A DNA stretch of 64,000 nucleotides from Colocasia esculenta (lineage: Eukaryota; Streptophyta; Magnoliopsida; Alismatales; Araceae). The stretch lies in NCBI GenBank assembly GCA_014218235.1, contig CM024760.1:66094961-66158960 (forward strand). The letters are read 5' to 3'. Numbering within the stretch: position 1 is the first letter of the stretch; the number at the start of each line of letters is the position of its first letter. Position numbers and translations under genes: made by a program. Shown piece after piece: positions 31,949 through 44,407 of the stretch. The notes under the pieces were generated by a model. It saw only the letters and a program-made list of their open reading frames with translations, searched no databases and was not told the DNA's origin.

Positions 31949-33255
31949 GATTTCATCTGCATATCGATTTCAGTTGAACAACGACTTTGTACAAAACATC
32001 GATTCCATTACATTCATACATGGATTATGTTCACATCGACTTGGTTTCAACATGGATTACATTCTCACATGACTTATGATTATATCATTGATTTAATATC
32101 AACATTGACTCTCTCTGTACATAGTCTGTCTCAATACAACAACTCTATATTTTTCAAATCTCTGTGGATTTCATGTCTTCCAACGTATCATGCTGTATAT
32201 TGTGGTCTTCAATATTTATTATGATGGAACAATATTTCTGCACGATATATCTTTGCTTACCTCACTTGTGTTACATAAAGTCATGCTTTATATGATGGCA
32301 GAATGTCATTTCCCTTTTGGTGTATCTTCATACAGCATGACTACTAATGTTGACTGACAGTTTAGACAAAGATAAGTTGTCTATGTGTCAGCATTTACTG
32401 TGTGTAGGGTTTTCAGTAGAAGCGCACGTCTCAAAGATGGACCTGTCAACCTGACAAGAGGATAGAAGATTCACACAATCTTTCCTTATGAGTGTGTGTG
32501 TCAATCCGAACATTAATGGCTATAGGCTCACTTACTCCATACTTCGGACCAGATATTCCAACGTGCATGAAGATGTGAGACAACGGATACTTCAACGGAT
32601 ACTACAACAGTCAAATTATTTCAAAGAAGATAAATAGAAGACTGGTGACTCCATGCAGAACAACTCTTACACTTCCGGAACAACCATTGAAAAGCTTGAA
32701 GATATTAGTCACCTGAAAGAAATAAGAGCTAGCTCGTCCATTCAAACCTTCTGTAGCTCTTAGCTCTCCATAGCAAATTGCCTAGCATTTGAGAGCTTGA
32801 GTAGATCTGAGAGAGAGTCTATTGTTGATAATCTTTGTCTCTCAGATTTTGCCTCAGATCAAGCAGTGTGTATAAGCTTGGTCTTGGGGCCTTCCATTTT
32901 TTACTCATTCTTTTTTAGTGATCCTCTTCGGGTGTGAAGAGAAGACCAGTTGCATCAGGTGGTTCAACTCCTCTTCTGGTAAGAGAAGAGAATGCCAGCT
33001 ACGACTGGATGTGTAAGTGTCCTTGAGGGGGACTGTACCCTTGCTTAGTGAAATCCCAAGTTGTTACTTGGGGACTGGACGTAGGACTCTTTGGGATAGG
33101 AGATCCGAACCAGGATAAAATTTCATGTTGTCTGTGTGCTTGTTCCCTTTGTCTTTATTTAACACTAACTCTAACTATCGAACTTAGTATTTTTTGTCAA
33201 GCATTTTATTTACAGGAATTATTCTAAAAGAAATTTTCTTGCTATCTGGGCAACA

Positions 33256-34548
33256 AGTTCCTGAAGAACAAGTCACAGTAGTGTCGACTTTAGTTGAAAA
33301 TAAGGTCGACACGAGTATCCTTCTAGTAAACCTTATTTGAAAGAATACACAGGAGGTCAACACTAGCTGTTGATCAGGTCGACTCTAGTTGAAGTCTGAC
33401 ACTCGTTGTCTGTCAGGTAGACACTAGTGTTCTGCCAGTAAGTTGGAATTGAAATTTGGTCAGTAGTGTCGACTCACATTCTGTGAAAACTTAGAAACAT
33501 GCAGAGTATGTTATCCAATGGCTGTGATTTATCTCTGGAGACTTTTTGGGAGATTCTATTATTACCAAAATGCCCTTCCATCCAAGTGGCAATGAGAAAA
33601 GGAACTTTTAGACACGTGGCAATCTTGGGTGCATTCTAGGTTACTGTGCACATCTCTCTCACGTACATAGGACTGCACAGAGGCTATAAAGGCTCTTTTA
33701 TCTCATCTGGAGCAGCCATCCCTCAGATCCATCGATTCCATCCAAGAGGACATGGGGATCAAGGCCAAGCAATGGAGAAAGCATTGGAGTCTTGAAAGAG
33801 GAGCAGATCAAGTAGAAAAGTAGCAGAGGAAGAAGAAAGAATCGTGCAAGTAGCAGATCTGAAAACAGAGCATCGTGGATTGAAGGAGTGCTCCATCTGA
33901 TCTTCTCAAGAACCTTCAATTCAAGCTTCTGCAGATCATCTTCAACAAGGGACATCCAATTCACCTATCTTTTACTCATTTTATTAGAGTGTTCTTCTCA
34001 ATCTGTCCTTGAGTGCTCATGAGATCTGTACATGCGTTCTATGCAGATTTCTGTGTGCACATAAGGGTGTGAATTAGATCAGTGCTAGAGGATCTGATTT
34101 CTTGTGGATTTGATCTAGCTAGTGTGGTTTGAGCCGCCATGCTCATGTGTGTGGTCTGAGTCGTCGAGCTCTGTATGTGTGTGGTTTGAGCTGTCGAGCT
34201 CAAGTGTGTGTTGTACTTGATTTTTGAGTAGTGTAGCCTCACTGTGTAAGGGGTGGACGTAGGCATCACTGGTGTAATTTCCGAACCACCTAAAAATCTC
34301 CAGTGCAATGGTTTGATCTGTTTTCTGCGCTAGATGTATGCATAGGAATTTCGCCTTTACACTACTTGTCTAATTGCTTCACACATCAACTACACACACC
34401 CATACATCAGATCAATAAGATTGTTTGTCTGAATGGGTCTATAATTTGAAGTGATTTTAAATTGCTTAAGCTTCTGCTGAGTTTTGTGTTAGATCTATTC
34501 AACCCCCCCCCCCTCTAGATTTGTTCATCCTACATATTCAATCCTGCA
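33256..34548 (+). repeat. 5' LTR of F, 5' truncated
   Basis: It matches 52959-54275 of the 3' LTR. It has GTCGAC words (33290-33480), TATA-like CTATAAAGG at 33679-33687, the block GGGGTGGACGTAGGC with CCGAACCACC near 34250-34290, and an 11-12 C run before the end CCTGCA. Confidence 0.9.
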
Positions 34549-34550
34549 AT

Positions 34551-34562
34551 TGGTATCATAGC
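34551..34562 (+). other. Primer binding site of F
   Basis: TGGTATCATAGC lies two bases after the LTR end: complementary to tRNA-Met apart from one base. Confidence 0.9.
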
Positions 34563-34661
34563 ATGTTAATATCTGATTCTGATCTAATTTGATTGCCTCT
34601 GACTGATCTTTTGAAACATCATCTAATCTGCTTGCCCATTCATTGTTTCTTAACTTGATCT

Positions 34662-36190
34662 ATGGATTCCCGAGGTTTTGTAGTTGAGGGCCATTCTATC
34701 AATAGGCCACCATACTTTGATGGATCTGATTACTCTTACTGAAAAAATCGCATGCAAGTTTTCCTAAGGGCTCAAAATTATGAAATCTGGAAGATAGTTG
34801 AAAAGGGTCCCTATGATAACCATGGGAATGAAGAGAATTGGACTAGAGAGCAAATTGGGAAATAAACTCTTAACTATAGTGCCATGAATATGCTTCAGTG
34901 TGTTGTTCACCCTAAAGAGTATTCAAGAATATCCATGTGCAAATCTACTAAGGAAATGCGGGATAAACTTGAATTAATGTATGAAGGAACATCTCAAGTT
35001 AGGGAAACCAAAGCAAACATTCTTGTTTCTGAATATGAATTATTTATGGTGAAAACTGATGAATCAATTTCTGAAATGTTTGCTACGTTTATAATAATTG
35101 TCAATGGACTGAAAGCATTAGGTAATGAGTACACTGATGCTGATCTGGTAAGAAAAATCATACGCTTTTTATCATCAATTTGGCACACAAAAGCTACTGT
35201 GATTGAAGACTCTTAAGGACTATCCAAAATATCTTTGGATGAACTCATAGGATCTTTAATGACATATGAAATAAATCTAAAAAGGACTGAAGAACTAATG
35301 CTTAAAGCCAAACCAGTTTAAGGCTTCATCAAGTCACAAAGAGAAAATTCAAGAAAATCTAATTTTGAAGAGTCTGAATCTGATGAGGATGAGATTGCCC
35401 TCATGACCAGACATTTCAGAAAATTTTAAAAATCAAGAAGAGGAAAATTCAATGAAAAGAATAAACACTCTTCTGGCAAAAAGAGTGCTACTTCATTGAA
35501 CACTAATACTGGCATAAATGGAAAGGCTGATGAGATTGTTATTTGTTACAGGTGCAATAAACCAGGACACATGAAGGGTGAGTATCTTGAGCTCAAGAAG
35601 GAAATGCACAAGAAATACAAAAAGAACATCAAAATGAAGATGCCAAAAGCAATGCTAGCAACTTGGTCAGATGAAGACCAAAGTGAAATTGAAGGAGAGA
35701 ATTCCTCTAGTTCTGAAAATGAGGAATTATACTTTATGGCTAACAACAATGATGGCAATGTAAGCTCTTCTTTTGAGCAATATACTGTTGATGATTGGCA
35801 AGATGCATATGCTACCTTGGTTGAAAAATACTCTGAAATAAGAAAAGAAAATAAATGTCTGAAAAAGAAAATTGAAAATGTCATGCATGATACTTCTCTA
35901 ACTAGAAGAATATCTGAGCTTGAAAATGAAATTTCTAAACTCAGTGATGAAAAGGAAGAACTTCTGAATGAATTTGATGAATTCAAAATTGCATCTCAAA
36001 AGGCTAACATTGATTTGGTAAAGCTCTATGAAATAATGGAAATGCAACAAAAAGAAAAACAACAAGCTATTGATGAAATTTAGAAACTCAATAAGTTGCT
36101 AACTGAAAACAATCAAGTGATAAAGAACTTCACAAATGGAAAAGAAAATCTTGATACTTTATTGGGACTAAGAATAAATGCTGAAAAACA
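34662..36190 (+). pseudogene. Gag of Sirevirus F
   Basis: It begins MDSRGFVVEGHSINRPPYFDG at ATG 34662. The central part has MRDKLELMYEGTSQVRETKANILVSEYE. The zinc knuckle near 35547-35590 reads CYRCNKPGHMKGEY: the last cysteine is replaced by tyrosine, so it would not bind zinc normally. A long acidic coiled coil follows (ISELENEISKLSDEKEELL, up to 36080). Stops at about 34739, 34862, 35215, 35319, 35427 and 36081 break it. It is more decayed than the gag of A. Confidence 0.88.
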
Positions 36191-36384
36191 TGGACTGTGA
36201 TTTACCATAGAAAAATCATGAAAAATAAAACTGCTGAAAAGAAAGAAAATTCTTCAAAAACTCCTTTAATAAAATTTGTCAAAAGCAATAGTTCTGAAAA
36301 CAAAAATAAACAAGTGTCAAAGAAAGCATCTGAAATAATTAAAAACCAGAATGAAAAGAATGTGTCTAATCAAAAGAAACAAAT

Positions 36385-36482
36385 CAGGTCGACACATGTT
36401 GTAGAGAGGTCGACACAAGTTAACCATAAGTTGAAACCTGTGGCTACTGAGTCAACACTACCTCAACATAGGTCGACCTATC
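36385..36482 (+). repeat. GTCGACAC words inside the gag-protease linker of F
   Basis: GGTCGACACATGTTG (36387), GGTCGACACAAGTTA (36408), GAGTCAACACTACC (36450) and AGGTCGACCTA (36471) stand in the coding linker. They encode repeated RST-type tripeptides (RSTHVVERSTQVN). They are the same word that fills the F LTR (GGTCGACACTAGTTG). Confidence 0.75.
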
Positions 36483-36699
36483 CATTTCTGAACAACAAAA
36501 AGATGTTGCACAAAAATTCAAATAAAAAATTGAAAAATTATAAAACACAAAAACACATTTCATGATGATAATTGGAGATCCAAGACACCATATCAATCCA
36601 ATTGGAACAAATTATGGAATCAATGGTTCCACAATCCTCATTGGTATAATTCACATTCTTTCTATCCAAAATTTTCAAGATATCAATAGAACTCTTGGT

Positions 36700-37990
36700 C
36701 TGGATTTCCATACATGAACAATCATGTCAAAATGCATAATTTCCATGCTTATGAAAGGAAAAACACTGGTGTTTTCATTCCAAATAAAAATGTTAAAATA
36801 CCAAAAAGGGAAGTCATTTCAAAAATAAAAAATAAAACAAAACTAACTCAAGTGTGGGTTAGAAAAGACTTATTATTTCTGCTCAATCAAACTGATTGTC
36901 CTAACAATATTTGGGTACCAAAATCTTTTCTCCTCTAATCTGAATTGTGCAGGAAGGTCATGCACCTAGTTCCAATGTGTGGTTTCTTGATAGTGGGTGT
37001 TCATGACACGTGACTGGAGACAGAACAAAGTTCTCATTTCTGATTGAAAAGGAAGGAGGATCTGTCACATTTGGAGGTAAAAACAAAGGGAAAATAATTA
37101 GATCTGAAAAGGTTGGTAAATCCTCCTCAAACTCCATTGAAAATTTTTTGTTAGTTGATGGTTTAGACTATAATCTTTTGAGTATAAGCCAATTGTGTGA
37201 CAAGGGTCACAAGGTTGTTTTTGAATCTGATTTCTGCAAAATAATTGATTCTTCATCTGAAAAAATAAAATTCTTTAGAAAAAGAGAGAACAATGTGTAC
37301 ATGATAAATCTTGATAGAAATTTTGTTGAAAACATAACTTTGGTTGCTAATAAAAATGAAATTGCATGGACATGGCACAAGAGACTTGGTCATGCAAGTT
37401 TCAACATCATAAATAAACTCTTAAGGTTAAATTTGGTTAAAGGACTTCCTGAATCGTTTCCAAATGTTGAGAATCAACTTTGTGGGATATGTGATCAAGG
37501 AAAACAAACCAGAAAATCTTTTAAAATTTTCAATGATGTACTTACTTCAAAGCCACTAGAATTACTTCATATGGACCTTTTTGGGCCAACAAGAATTCTT
37601 AGTCTTAGTGGCAAACGATATGGATTTGTCATCATTGATGATTTTACTAGATATACTTAGGTTATCTTTCTATCCCACAAAAGTGATACTTGTCAAGAAT
37701 TCATGAAATTTTGTAACACTGCCTTAATGGGATTTTCACATAAAATAAAGTCTATTTTGACTAATCATGGGGGAGAATTTGAGAACAAGGCCTTTTTTGA
37801 TTTATGTGCTGAGTTGAACATTTTCCACAGATTCTCTTCTCCAAGAACTCCAGAACAAAACGGAGTTGTGGAAAAAAAGAACAGAACTCTTGTGGAAATG
37901 GCAAGGTCCATGCTCTTGGAAAGTAAACTGTCCAAATACTTCTAGGCTGAAGCTGTGAATACAGCAAATCATATTTTGAATAGAGCATTG
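36700..37990 (+). pseudogene. Protease and integrase of Sirevirus F
   Basis: After the linker (NNIWVPKSFLL near 36903) comes the protease WFLDSGCS at about 36982, where a TGA follows immediately. Then the pre-integrase zinc region WHKRLGHASFNIINKLLRLN (about 37374), the integrase core LLHMDLFGPTRIL, a stop near 37658, and SILTNHGGEFENKAFFDL with FSSPRTPEQNGVVEKKNRTL (37750-37900). The residue before HGGEF is Asn where the catalytic Asp is usual. A run of A near 38015 shifts the frame into RT. Not functional. Confidence 0.88.
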
Positions 37991-38031
37991 GTCAGACAAA
38001 AAATCAGAAGAAAAAAAACCCCTATGAACTT

Positions 38032-40082
38032 TTGAAAAATAAAAAGCTCACTTTGTCTTATTTTAAAATTTTTGGTTGCAAATGCTTTATACATAACAAT
38101 AATAAAGAAAATCTTGACAAATTTGATGCTAAAAGTCTTGAAGCTATTTTCCTTGGTTATTCTGAAATTTCTAGAGCATATAGAGTTTACATTCTTAAGA
38201 ATAAAATTGTGGAAGAATCTCCACATGTACTCTTTGATGAAAATTCTTATAAAACTGATGACTCTACATCTTGCAGAACTCCACAAAATGATGAAGAAGA
38301 TGACTTCATTGTCGAGTCTTCACCAACTATTGAAGAGCATGAAGATGCATTTGAAAATCTGGACAATCAATCACCTATCACAAATGGATCAGGTAATATT
38401 GTTCGAGAACTGAATGAAACTCAAGAGGTAATTCCTAAAATCAGACTCTTAAGAGATCATCCTATAGAGAATGTGGTTGGTAATTTGCAAGATAGAGTTA
38501 GACCTAAATTATCTTTTCAGAATGTAATAAATGAAGACCTATTGGCACTAATTTCTCATATTGAACCTAAGTCTATTGATGAAGTTCTAACCAGTGAAGA
38601 TTGGATTAATGCAATACATGATGAACTTCATCAATTTGACAGAAATCAAGTATGAGAATTAGTACCTAGACCTAGTGATCAATCTGTGATTGGCACTAGA
38701 CGGGTGTTCAGAAATAAATCGAATGAGAATAGACAGGTTGTTAGGAATAAAGGTAGACTAGTTGCCAAGGGGTACAATCAAGAGTTTGTCATTGACTTTG
38801 AAGAATCATATGCCCCTGTAGCTAGACTAGAAGCTGTGAGAATCTTTCTTGCTTTTGCAAAATCTTTAAAATTTAAAGTTTATCAAATGGATGTGAAAAG
38901 TACTTTCTTGAATGGTTACATCAAAGAAAATATTTTTGTGGAACAACCTCCTAGATTTGAAAATGAAAAATATCCTGATCATGTTTTCAAACTTAATAAG
39001 ATTCTTTATGGTCTTAAGCAAGCTCCAAGAGCTTGGTATGACTGCTTGAGCTCATTTCTGTTGAATAAAAGATACACAAGAGGTAATGTAGACCAAAACT
39101 TATTTACACGAATTGTCAATAATCAGATCATTGTTGTCCAAATCTATGTTGATGACATAATTTTTGGGCCTACAAACAAAGTTCTGTACACTGAATTTGC
39201 TAATCATATGAAAACTGAATTTAAAATGAGTTTGATGGGTGACCTACAATTCTTTTTGGGATTGCAGGTACATCAAACCAATGAAGGGATATTTATAAGT
39301 TAAACAAAATATGTGAAAGAACTTCTGAAGAGATTTGACTTTCAGCACCTCAAGCACTCAAGCACACCAATGGCAATAAATGTAAGAATAGAGGAAGATT
39401 CATTTGATAAGTCAGTAGATCCAAAGACCTACAGAGGTATGATTGGCTCTCTACTATATCTCACAACCTCTAGACCATATATTCAATTTAATGTGTACAT
39501 GTGTGCTAGATTTCAAGCCAATCCTAAGGAAAGTCACATGTTAGCTGTCGAAAGAATTTTTAAATATCTTGTTGGAACATGTGAACTTGGAATATGATAT
39601 CTTGTTGGCTGCAAATTATATATAATTACTTACTGTGATGCTGATTATGTTGGTTGCAAACTTGATAGAAAAAGTACTAGTGGCTTGTGTTTATATCTAG
39701 GTGGGTCCCTAATCTCTTGGTCTTCTAAAAAGTAATATTCAGTAGCTTTATCCACTGTAGAGGCTGAATATGTTGTGGCTGATTGTTGTGGCACTCAAGT
39801 TCTTTGGGTGAAACACCAGCTCCTAGACTATAATCACATATTGAGTTGTATTCCTATTATGTGCAATCAATTTGTCTAAAAAACCAATTCAGCATTCACA
39901 AAAAAACACATTGAAATAAGACACCATTTTCTAAGAGATGAGGTTGCTAAAAAAATCATTTGAGCTTCACTTCATTGAAACAGAAAAACAAATTACAGAT
40001 ATTTTCACTAAGCCTCTTTCAGAAAACAAATTGTCATCCTTAAGGAGAGAACTTGATTTGTGCAAACTTTCACATCCTTAAC
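38032..40082 (+). pseudogene. RT and RNase H of Sirevirus F
   Basis: Frame pieces at 38032-38655, 38686-39303 and 39313-39597 are separated only by stops. Motifs: LLALISHIEPKSIDEVLTSEDW, NKGRLVAKGYNQEF, YAPVARLEAVRIFLAF, VYQMDVKSTFLNGY, catalytic IYVDDIIFGPTN, TYRGMIGSLLYLTTSRP. The RNase H region (39600-40080) keeps DADYVGCKLDRKSTSGLC, STVEAEYVVA and the final LRRELDLCKL, with small deletions near 39860-39960. The polyprotein end is near 40080. Confidence 0.88.
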
Positions 40083-40307
40083 ATCTTCCATCTCTTTTCG
40101 CAAATAAAAATCTTTGTGTTCTTGAAAATAAAAGCCTTCTTGCTCTTGCAAATATATTCATGTTTCTCACAGTGCATTGGCATTCTTAGTATATCAAATA
40201 GTGATTTGAAGAAAGGCAAGTTAGGCTTGTCTGAACACTTTCACTATGCGTGAGTATATGTCTCCGCCAAGTATAAAGAGCATTTTATGCAATTGTTGAG
40301 AGGGAGT
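40083..40307 (+). other. Post-pol spacer of F up to the G insertion
   Basis: 225 non-coding bases, continued on the other side of G at 51444. The five bases GGAGT (40303-40307) before G compare with GGAGC (51439-51443) after it, a target duplication with one change. Confidence 0.75.
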
Positions 40308-43300
40308 TGTCACGCCCCCAAATTTTATTTTAGCAGCGGAATAAAATAGGAGACGTGACAAATAAGCCAGCATTCAGAAGCTATAGACAAATAGCTATTA
40401 CGAATAGAGCCCACAATGCAATAATCAAAATTTCTTCCTTTATTTATCAAAACGAATATTACAACCTCCAATGTCAAATGAAACACTCCTTGCTCACCAA
40501 TCTATCTATCTCTCAAAGAAAGGGAAAAATTACATTAATGACCAATCTAAATAAAAAATAGGAATGGACTCTCTAAGTGTACTCCATACTCGGCGCACAA
40601 GTCCCATCATTTAGCTTTACCTTCACTACCTGAAATGTTAAAGAGAGCAGGTATGAGCGCACTCGCCCAGTAGGATTTACATCTTCCAGCAATGATGTAA
40701 GTATTTACATTTTAAAAGATAGAAGGTATGAACATAATATGTACAATGCAATTAAAACATCGGTAGTAACACGTGTACAGTGTATCATGCAAGATAGTAT
40801 GATCAAGAGATTGTAATGATCAATCTAGCAATAAGGTTGTATTCAAGAGTTCAAGATATTGTGAACAATGATCTAGCAAGATGGTAACTTCATGAACAAG
40901 AGCAAGATAACATGTAACAAGATGGCCATTTCACTAGCAAGCATTTTGAGTAACCCACTCGGAGCACTCCACAAGAATATCGCGCAGAATCTACTGGTGC
41001 CTCATGCAAGTACGTCCTTCAACCACTCGGGTTAAGGACCAGCACACAGTAGCAGGTAACAAGCAAGTAAGTTTATCACATGTAACAAGTACGTGCCATG
41101 CCAAGCACCAATCATGATTCCGCACCACGCCAGGCACACGACTTTGTTAGGGGATCAACCTAACAATCAACTCCTGGGGTAACGAACATCTTTGGGAAAA
41201 CTGGGCAATCAACACCTTGGGGTAAACAAGACTTTGTCGGGGGCGAATCCGACAATCACACCCATAGGTAACAGGACTTTGCCAGAATCTCCAGGACCAG
41301 ATATAGGCCCTCAGTCAGGTTCGTATTGCGCAACACTGGCATCTGTCCCAATGAGCCCATCGACTCATGGGTGTCAAGAACGAGTTTTGAGTCCATGACT
41401 CCAATATCACTGATGTACTTCAAGAACGTATCACAAGAAGGCAATGTGTGTTAATAAGGATAGACTGGTCGAGAAAGTTCAGGACTATCATGTCAATAGT
41501 AATGATTATCGAGAGTGTCATGTCAATAATGATTTACAGTTCAAGGGTACATTGGGAATATCGAGTCAAAAGTTCAATATGGAAGCATAACGACACATTT
41601 ACATATATTCTATCTTTAATAACTTGGTTTTATGTGTTATACTCGATCACTCCGAGAAAGTCAAGATGAGAAGAGAAAGATCTCGTCAAGAATGCCAAAA
41701 GAGAAGAGATACATGCACACTAACTTCCAGGTACTTCATTGGTACAACCTGCTCGTCGGCCATGTGGGAATCCATGGTCAGAGGAGACTTACGGAGGCCT
41801 TGGTCAAGGGGTCACTAGTCCGGCAGAAGGAATATCCGACGGAAAGTTCACCACAAGCCAAGAAGGGGCTTTCCTATCGTGCTAGAGTGTATGCGCATGT
41901 CGCGAGTGAGAATCGCTCCAGTGCATGTGTGAATCCAATTATGGAAACTCCAGTTATAGAAACTTCATTTATGGAAACTCCATGCTTGGAAAGTATCATG
42001 AGTACTAAATTACGAAACACTAATCATGTTTGACCAATTTTAGCAAGTATCATTGTATGTTTAGCAAGTTCGGTAACAAGGCAAGAACGTGAATAATCGG
42101 TAGGTAGAGAGCATGATCATGAACTTAAGATCAATTAAAAATCATGTGAACATGTTTTAACTTTCATATGGGTTGTTAAATGCATGATAATACTTTCTAT
42201 AACCTTCCTAGAATAGATCAAACTCACACATGCAAGGAACGACACAAAACGACGAAAATCGAGATGTATGCCCCTTAGAAGGCAAATGCAGTTCCATCCC
42301 TTCACTTCCTTAGGTCATAACTCATTGATTTTTTATTCACATATCACACATGAATATACCATATTGAAGCCCTTTGAATGAGGAATCCAGCAAAGAAAAA
42401 GGTTCGTCAATCCGAGGTCTATAGAAACAGTTATGGCCGATTACGTGGACATAGGCAGAAGGCGACACATTGCATGTCGCCTTCAGAACATGAAGGCGAC
42501 CATCATCTTGTCGCCTTCTGAAGAAGACCACAAAGCTGTCTGATTTTTGATATGGGTCACGACCATGATGTTGTCGCATTCTGGTAGCGACGTGTCGACT
42601 TGTCGCCACCTGAATATGACGTTTGGTTGCTTTTTCTACCTATTTCCAACTCCAACTTGGATTGGGTTTGACACCTGTGGGTTTGAAAAATCAAAACAAA
42701 TGCTAGAGTGATCCAAATCGGTTGAAACCACCTTTATTAGTTAGAGTACTTCCAATACTTTGTACAGTAATGATTAATCGAGAAAAAAAGGTCGTTTGAC
42801 TAAGTAATAAGATGTATTGTGACTGTCTACATGAATCTGACATAGTGCTCATGTTTGGGCTAATACTCTAAGTATGGTCAACTAAAATTAGGTACACCAG
42901 TGCCAAATGAAAGTAGACTCATAGGTAACAAGTTCTATGTTGAACACTCAGTCTAAAACTGACTCCACAGAGAGGTATGAAACTCGTAAGAAAAGTCAAG
43001 GGTAAATTATAACAGTACAGTGTTAAGATCATGCAAGATTTAATTCGTGAAACTCTCAAGATAAAAATTGGGCAAAACATTAAGAATGTGATCTATACAT
43101 ATGAATGCAAGCATGAACGAGTTTAATTAGAGTTTGGTATGGAGATGACCTACCTTTTAGGTGAAAGAAAAGGTGTCCTCCAGAAAACCCTAGTTTCGAC
43201 CAGTTGTAGGAAAACACTTAATACTCACGAACTACTGAGTAGAAATTGTGCAAAATAGTGTCATAAGAAACTAGACTCGAAGGGCTTTCCAAGGATGTAC

Positions 43301-44143
43301 GGTTTGCATAGTTTGGTCGAGGTTTCACTAACCTTTGGTGATGATTTTGAAGGGACTCAAGTGCAAGTCGTTGCAGATCCGAATTGGGAAGAGCACAGGA
43401 TTCCTCCTTGCTCTAGCCTTCTCCTTGAGATCTCCAGCCACCATTGCCTCCAAGCACACCTCCAATAACCCTAGGGGTTGTCCCATGGGAGAGAGAGGCT
43501 TTATTTATAAAGAGAGGGGCATTTAGTTGCCTAATTAGGTTAGGAAACTTTTAGGGACGAATTTGGGTGTATCCTTCCTCAAATTGGAGATTTCTCTCCC
43601 CAATTCATGATGGAATTGATATAGAAACTTATTTTAGGTTGTAACTACGAATTGGGCTCAATTTGAAGTCCAATAAGTATGTATTGGATGTGTATTTAAC
43701 CTTTTAAAATTGATTAGTTAAGATTTTTAAATTTCGGGGTTATTTTTCTACTTGAATTTATTTGTGGTCCAAAATATATATTATAGCCTGATTCTTTCAT
43801 TGGGTTGTCAATACCCAATGTTTGAAGTCCATCCATAATTTTTATTTTAATTTATGACCCCTTTATGTATATGTGATAATGGTTTTTCGACTTATTCCTT
43901 AATTAAGATAATAAGTCACAATAATTCTCAAACTCAATCCAAAAGATTTTTATTGGCCCAAATTTCTTTATGGGTCACTAGAGAATAATATTTAAATTCT
44001 AACTATAATTTTTACAAAAATTTTAGATGTGTTTTACATCTGGGATAATGGTGCGTACGTATTTAACTAGTTTTAAATTATTAGGTGGTCATATTTTCCA
44101 TTTATCTCAAATTTTCAATTACTGAAATTCTCGGGGTGCTACA
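40308..44143 (-). repeat. 3' LTR of G (full length)
   Basis: 3836 bases; plus-strand start TGTCACGCCCCC, end GGGTGCTACA. It contains the leader block (41743-41805, GTAAGT at 41792-41787), a GGCGACA/TGTCGCC cluster with perfect 10-bp inverted repeats (42458-42484) and a TATA-like box on the minus strand (TTTATAAATAAA near 43501-43510). Confidence 0.92.
42437..42605 (-). repeat. GGCGACA hairpin cluster in LTR G
   Basis: GAAGGCGACA (42458-42467) and TGTCGCCTTC (42475-42484) form a perfect 10-bp inverted repeat. A second GAAGGCGAC...GTCGCCTTC follows 34 bases on, then further TGTCGC words to 42605. Confidence 0.8.
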
Positions 44144-44161
44144 TCCTTCCCCACTTAAAAG
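44144..44161 (-). other. Polypurine tract of G
   Basis: The minus strand reads CTTTTAAGTGGGGAAGGA, directly before the LTR start TGTAGC. Confidence 0.8.
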
Positions 44162-44407
44162 AATTTGGTCTCCAAATTCAATTGACAATTTCTTCTTTCT
44201 AAACTGCGTCGAATCTCCCCCACTTAAGATTACGCATGTAGAGGAAAATTTTCAAGTAGATTACTTTGAGGTTATTATATTGGTATGAATATATTAATTC
44301 TTCTCAATTATGACTTGATCAATAGGAGAAGACCATACTAACGAGGAGATTTAGAAGAAGCACCAAGATTACATGATGCTTGTGATGTCAATGTGAGTAG
44401 ATCTACC

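Larger units (their letters stand above)
20111..33255 (+). mobile_element. Sirevirus C, 3' half
   Basis: Plus-strand order: end of pol (20111-20814), spacer, long extra ORF (21183-24604), multi-copy PPT tail, 3' LTR (24983-33255) enlarged by a LINE and a solo LTR. The 5' LTR, gag, protease, integrase and most of RT are absent. The left edge lies inside pol and meets Tekay protease at 20110/20111, so it is a deletion or recombination joint, not an insertion border. Without the two later insertions and their target duplications the LTR would be ~2.0 kb, close to the 2.06 kb of A. Confidence 0.9.
24983..33255 (+). repeat. 3' LTR of Sirevirus C, split by two insertions
   Basis: It starts TGATGATCAATCC and ends GGGCAACA. 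LTR pieces are 24983-25163, 27781-28311 and 31954-33255. The middle piece and the start of the last are CpG-word array. The last piece has a TATA-like ATAAATAG near 32630 and the common block (GGGGGACTGTACCC, GGGGACTGGACGTAGGAC, GAACCAGGATAAAA). After 33255 the sequence is LTR of element F. Confidence 0.9.
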
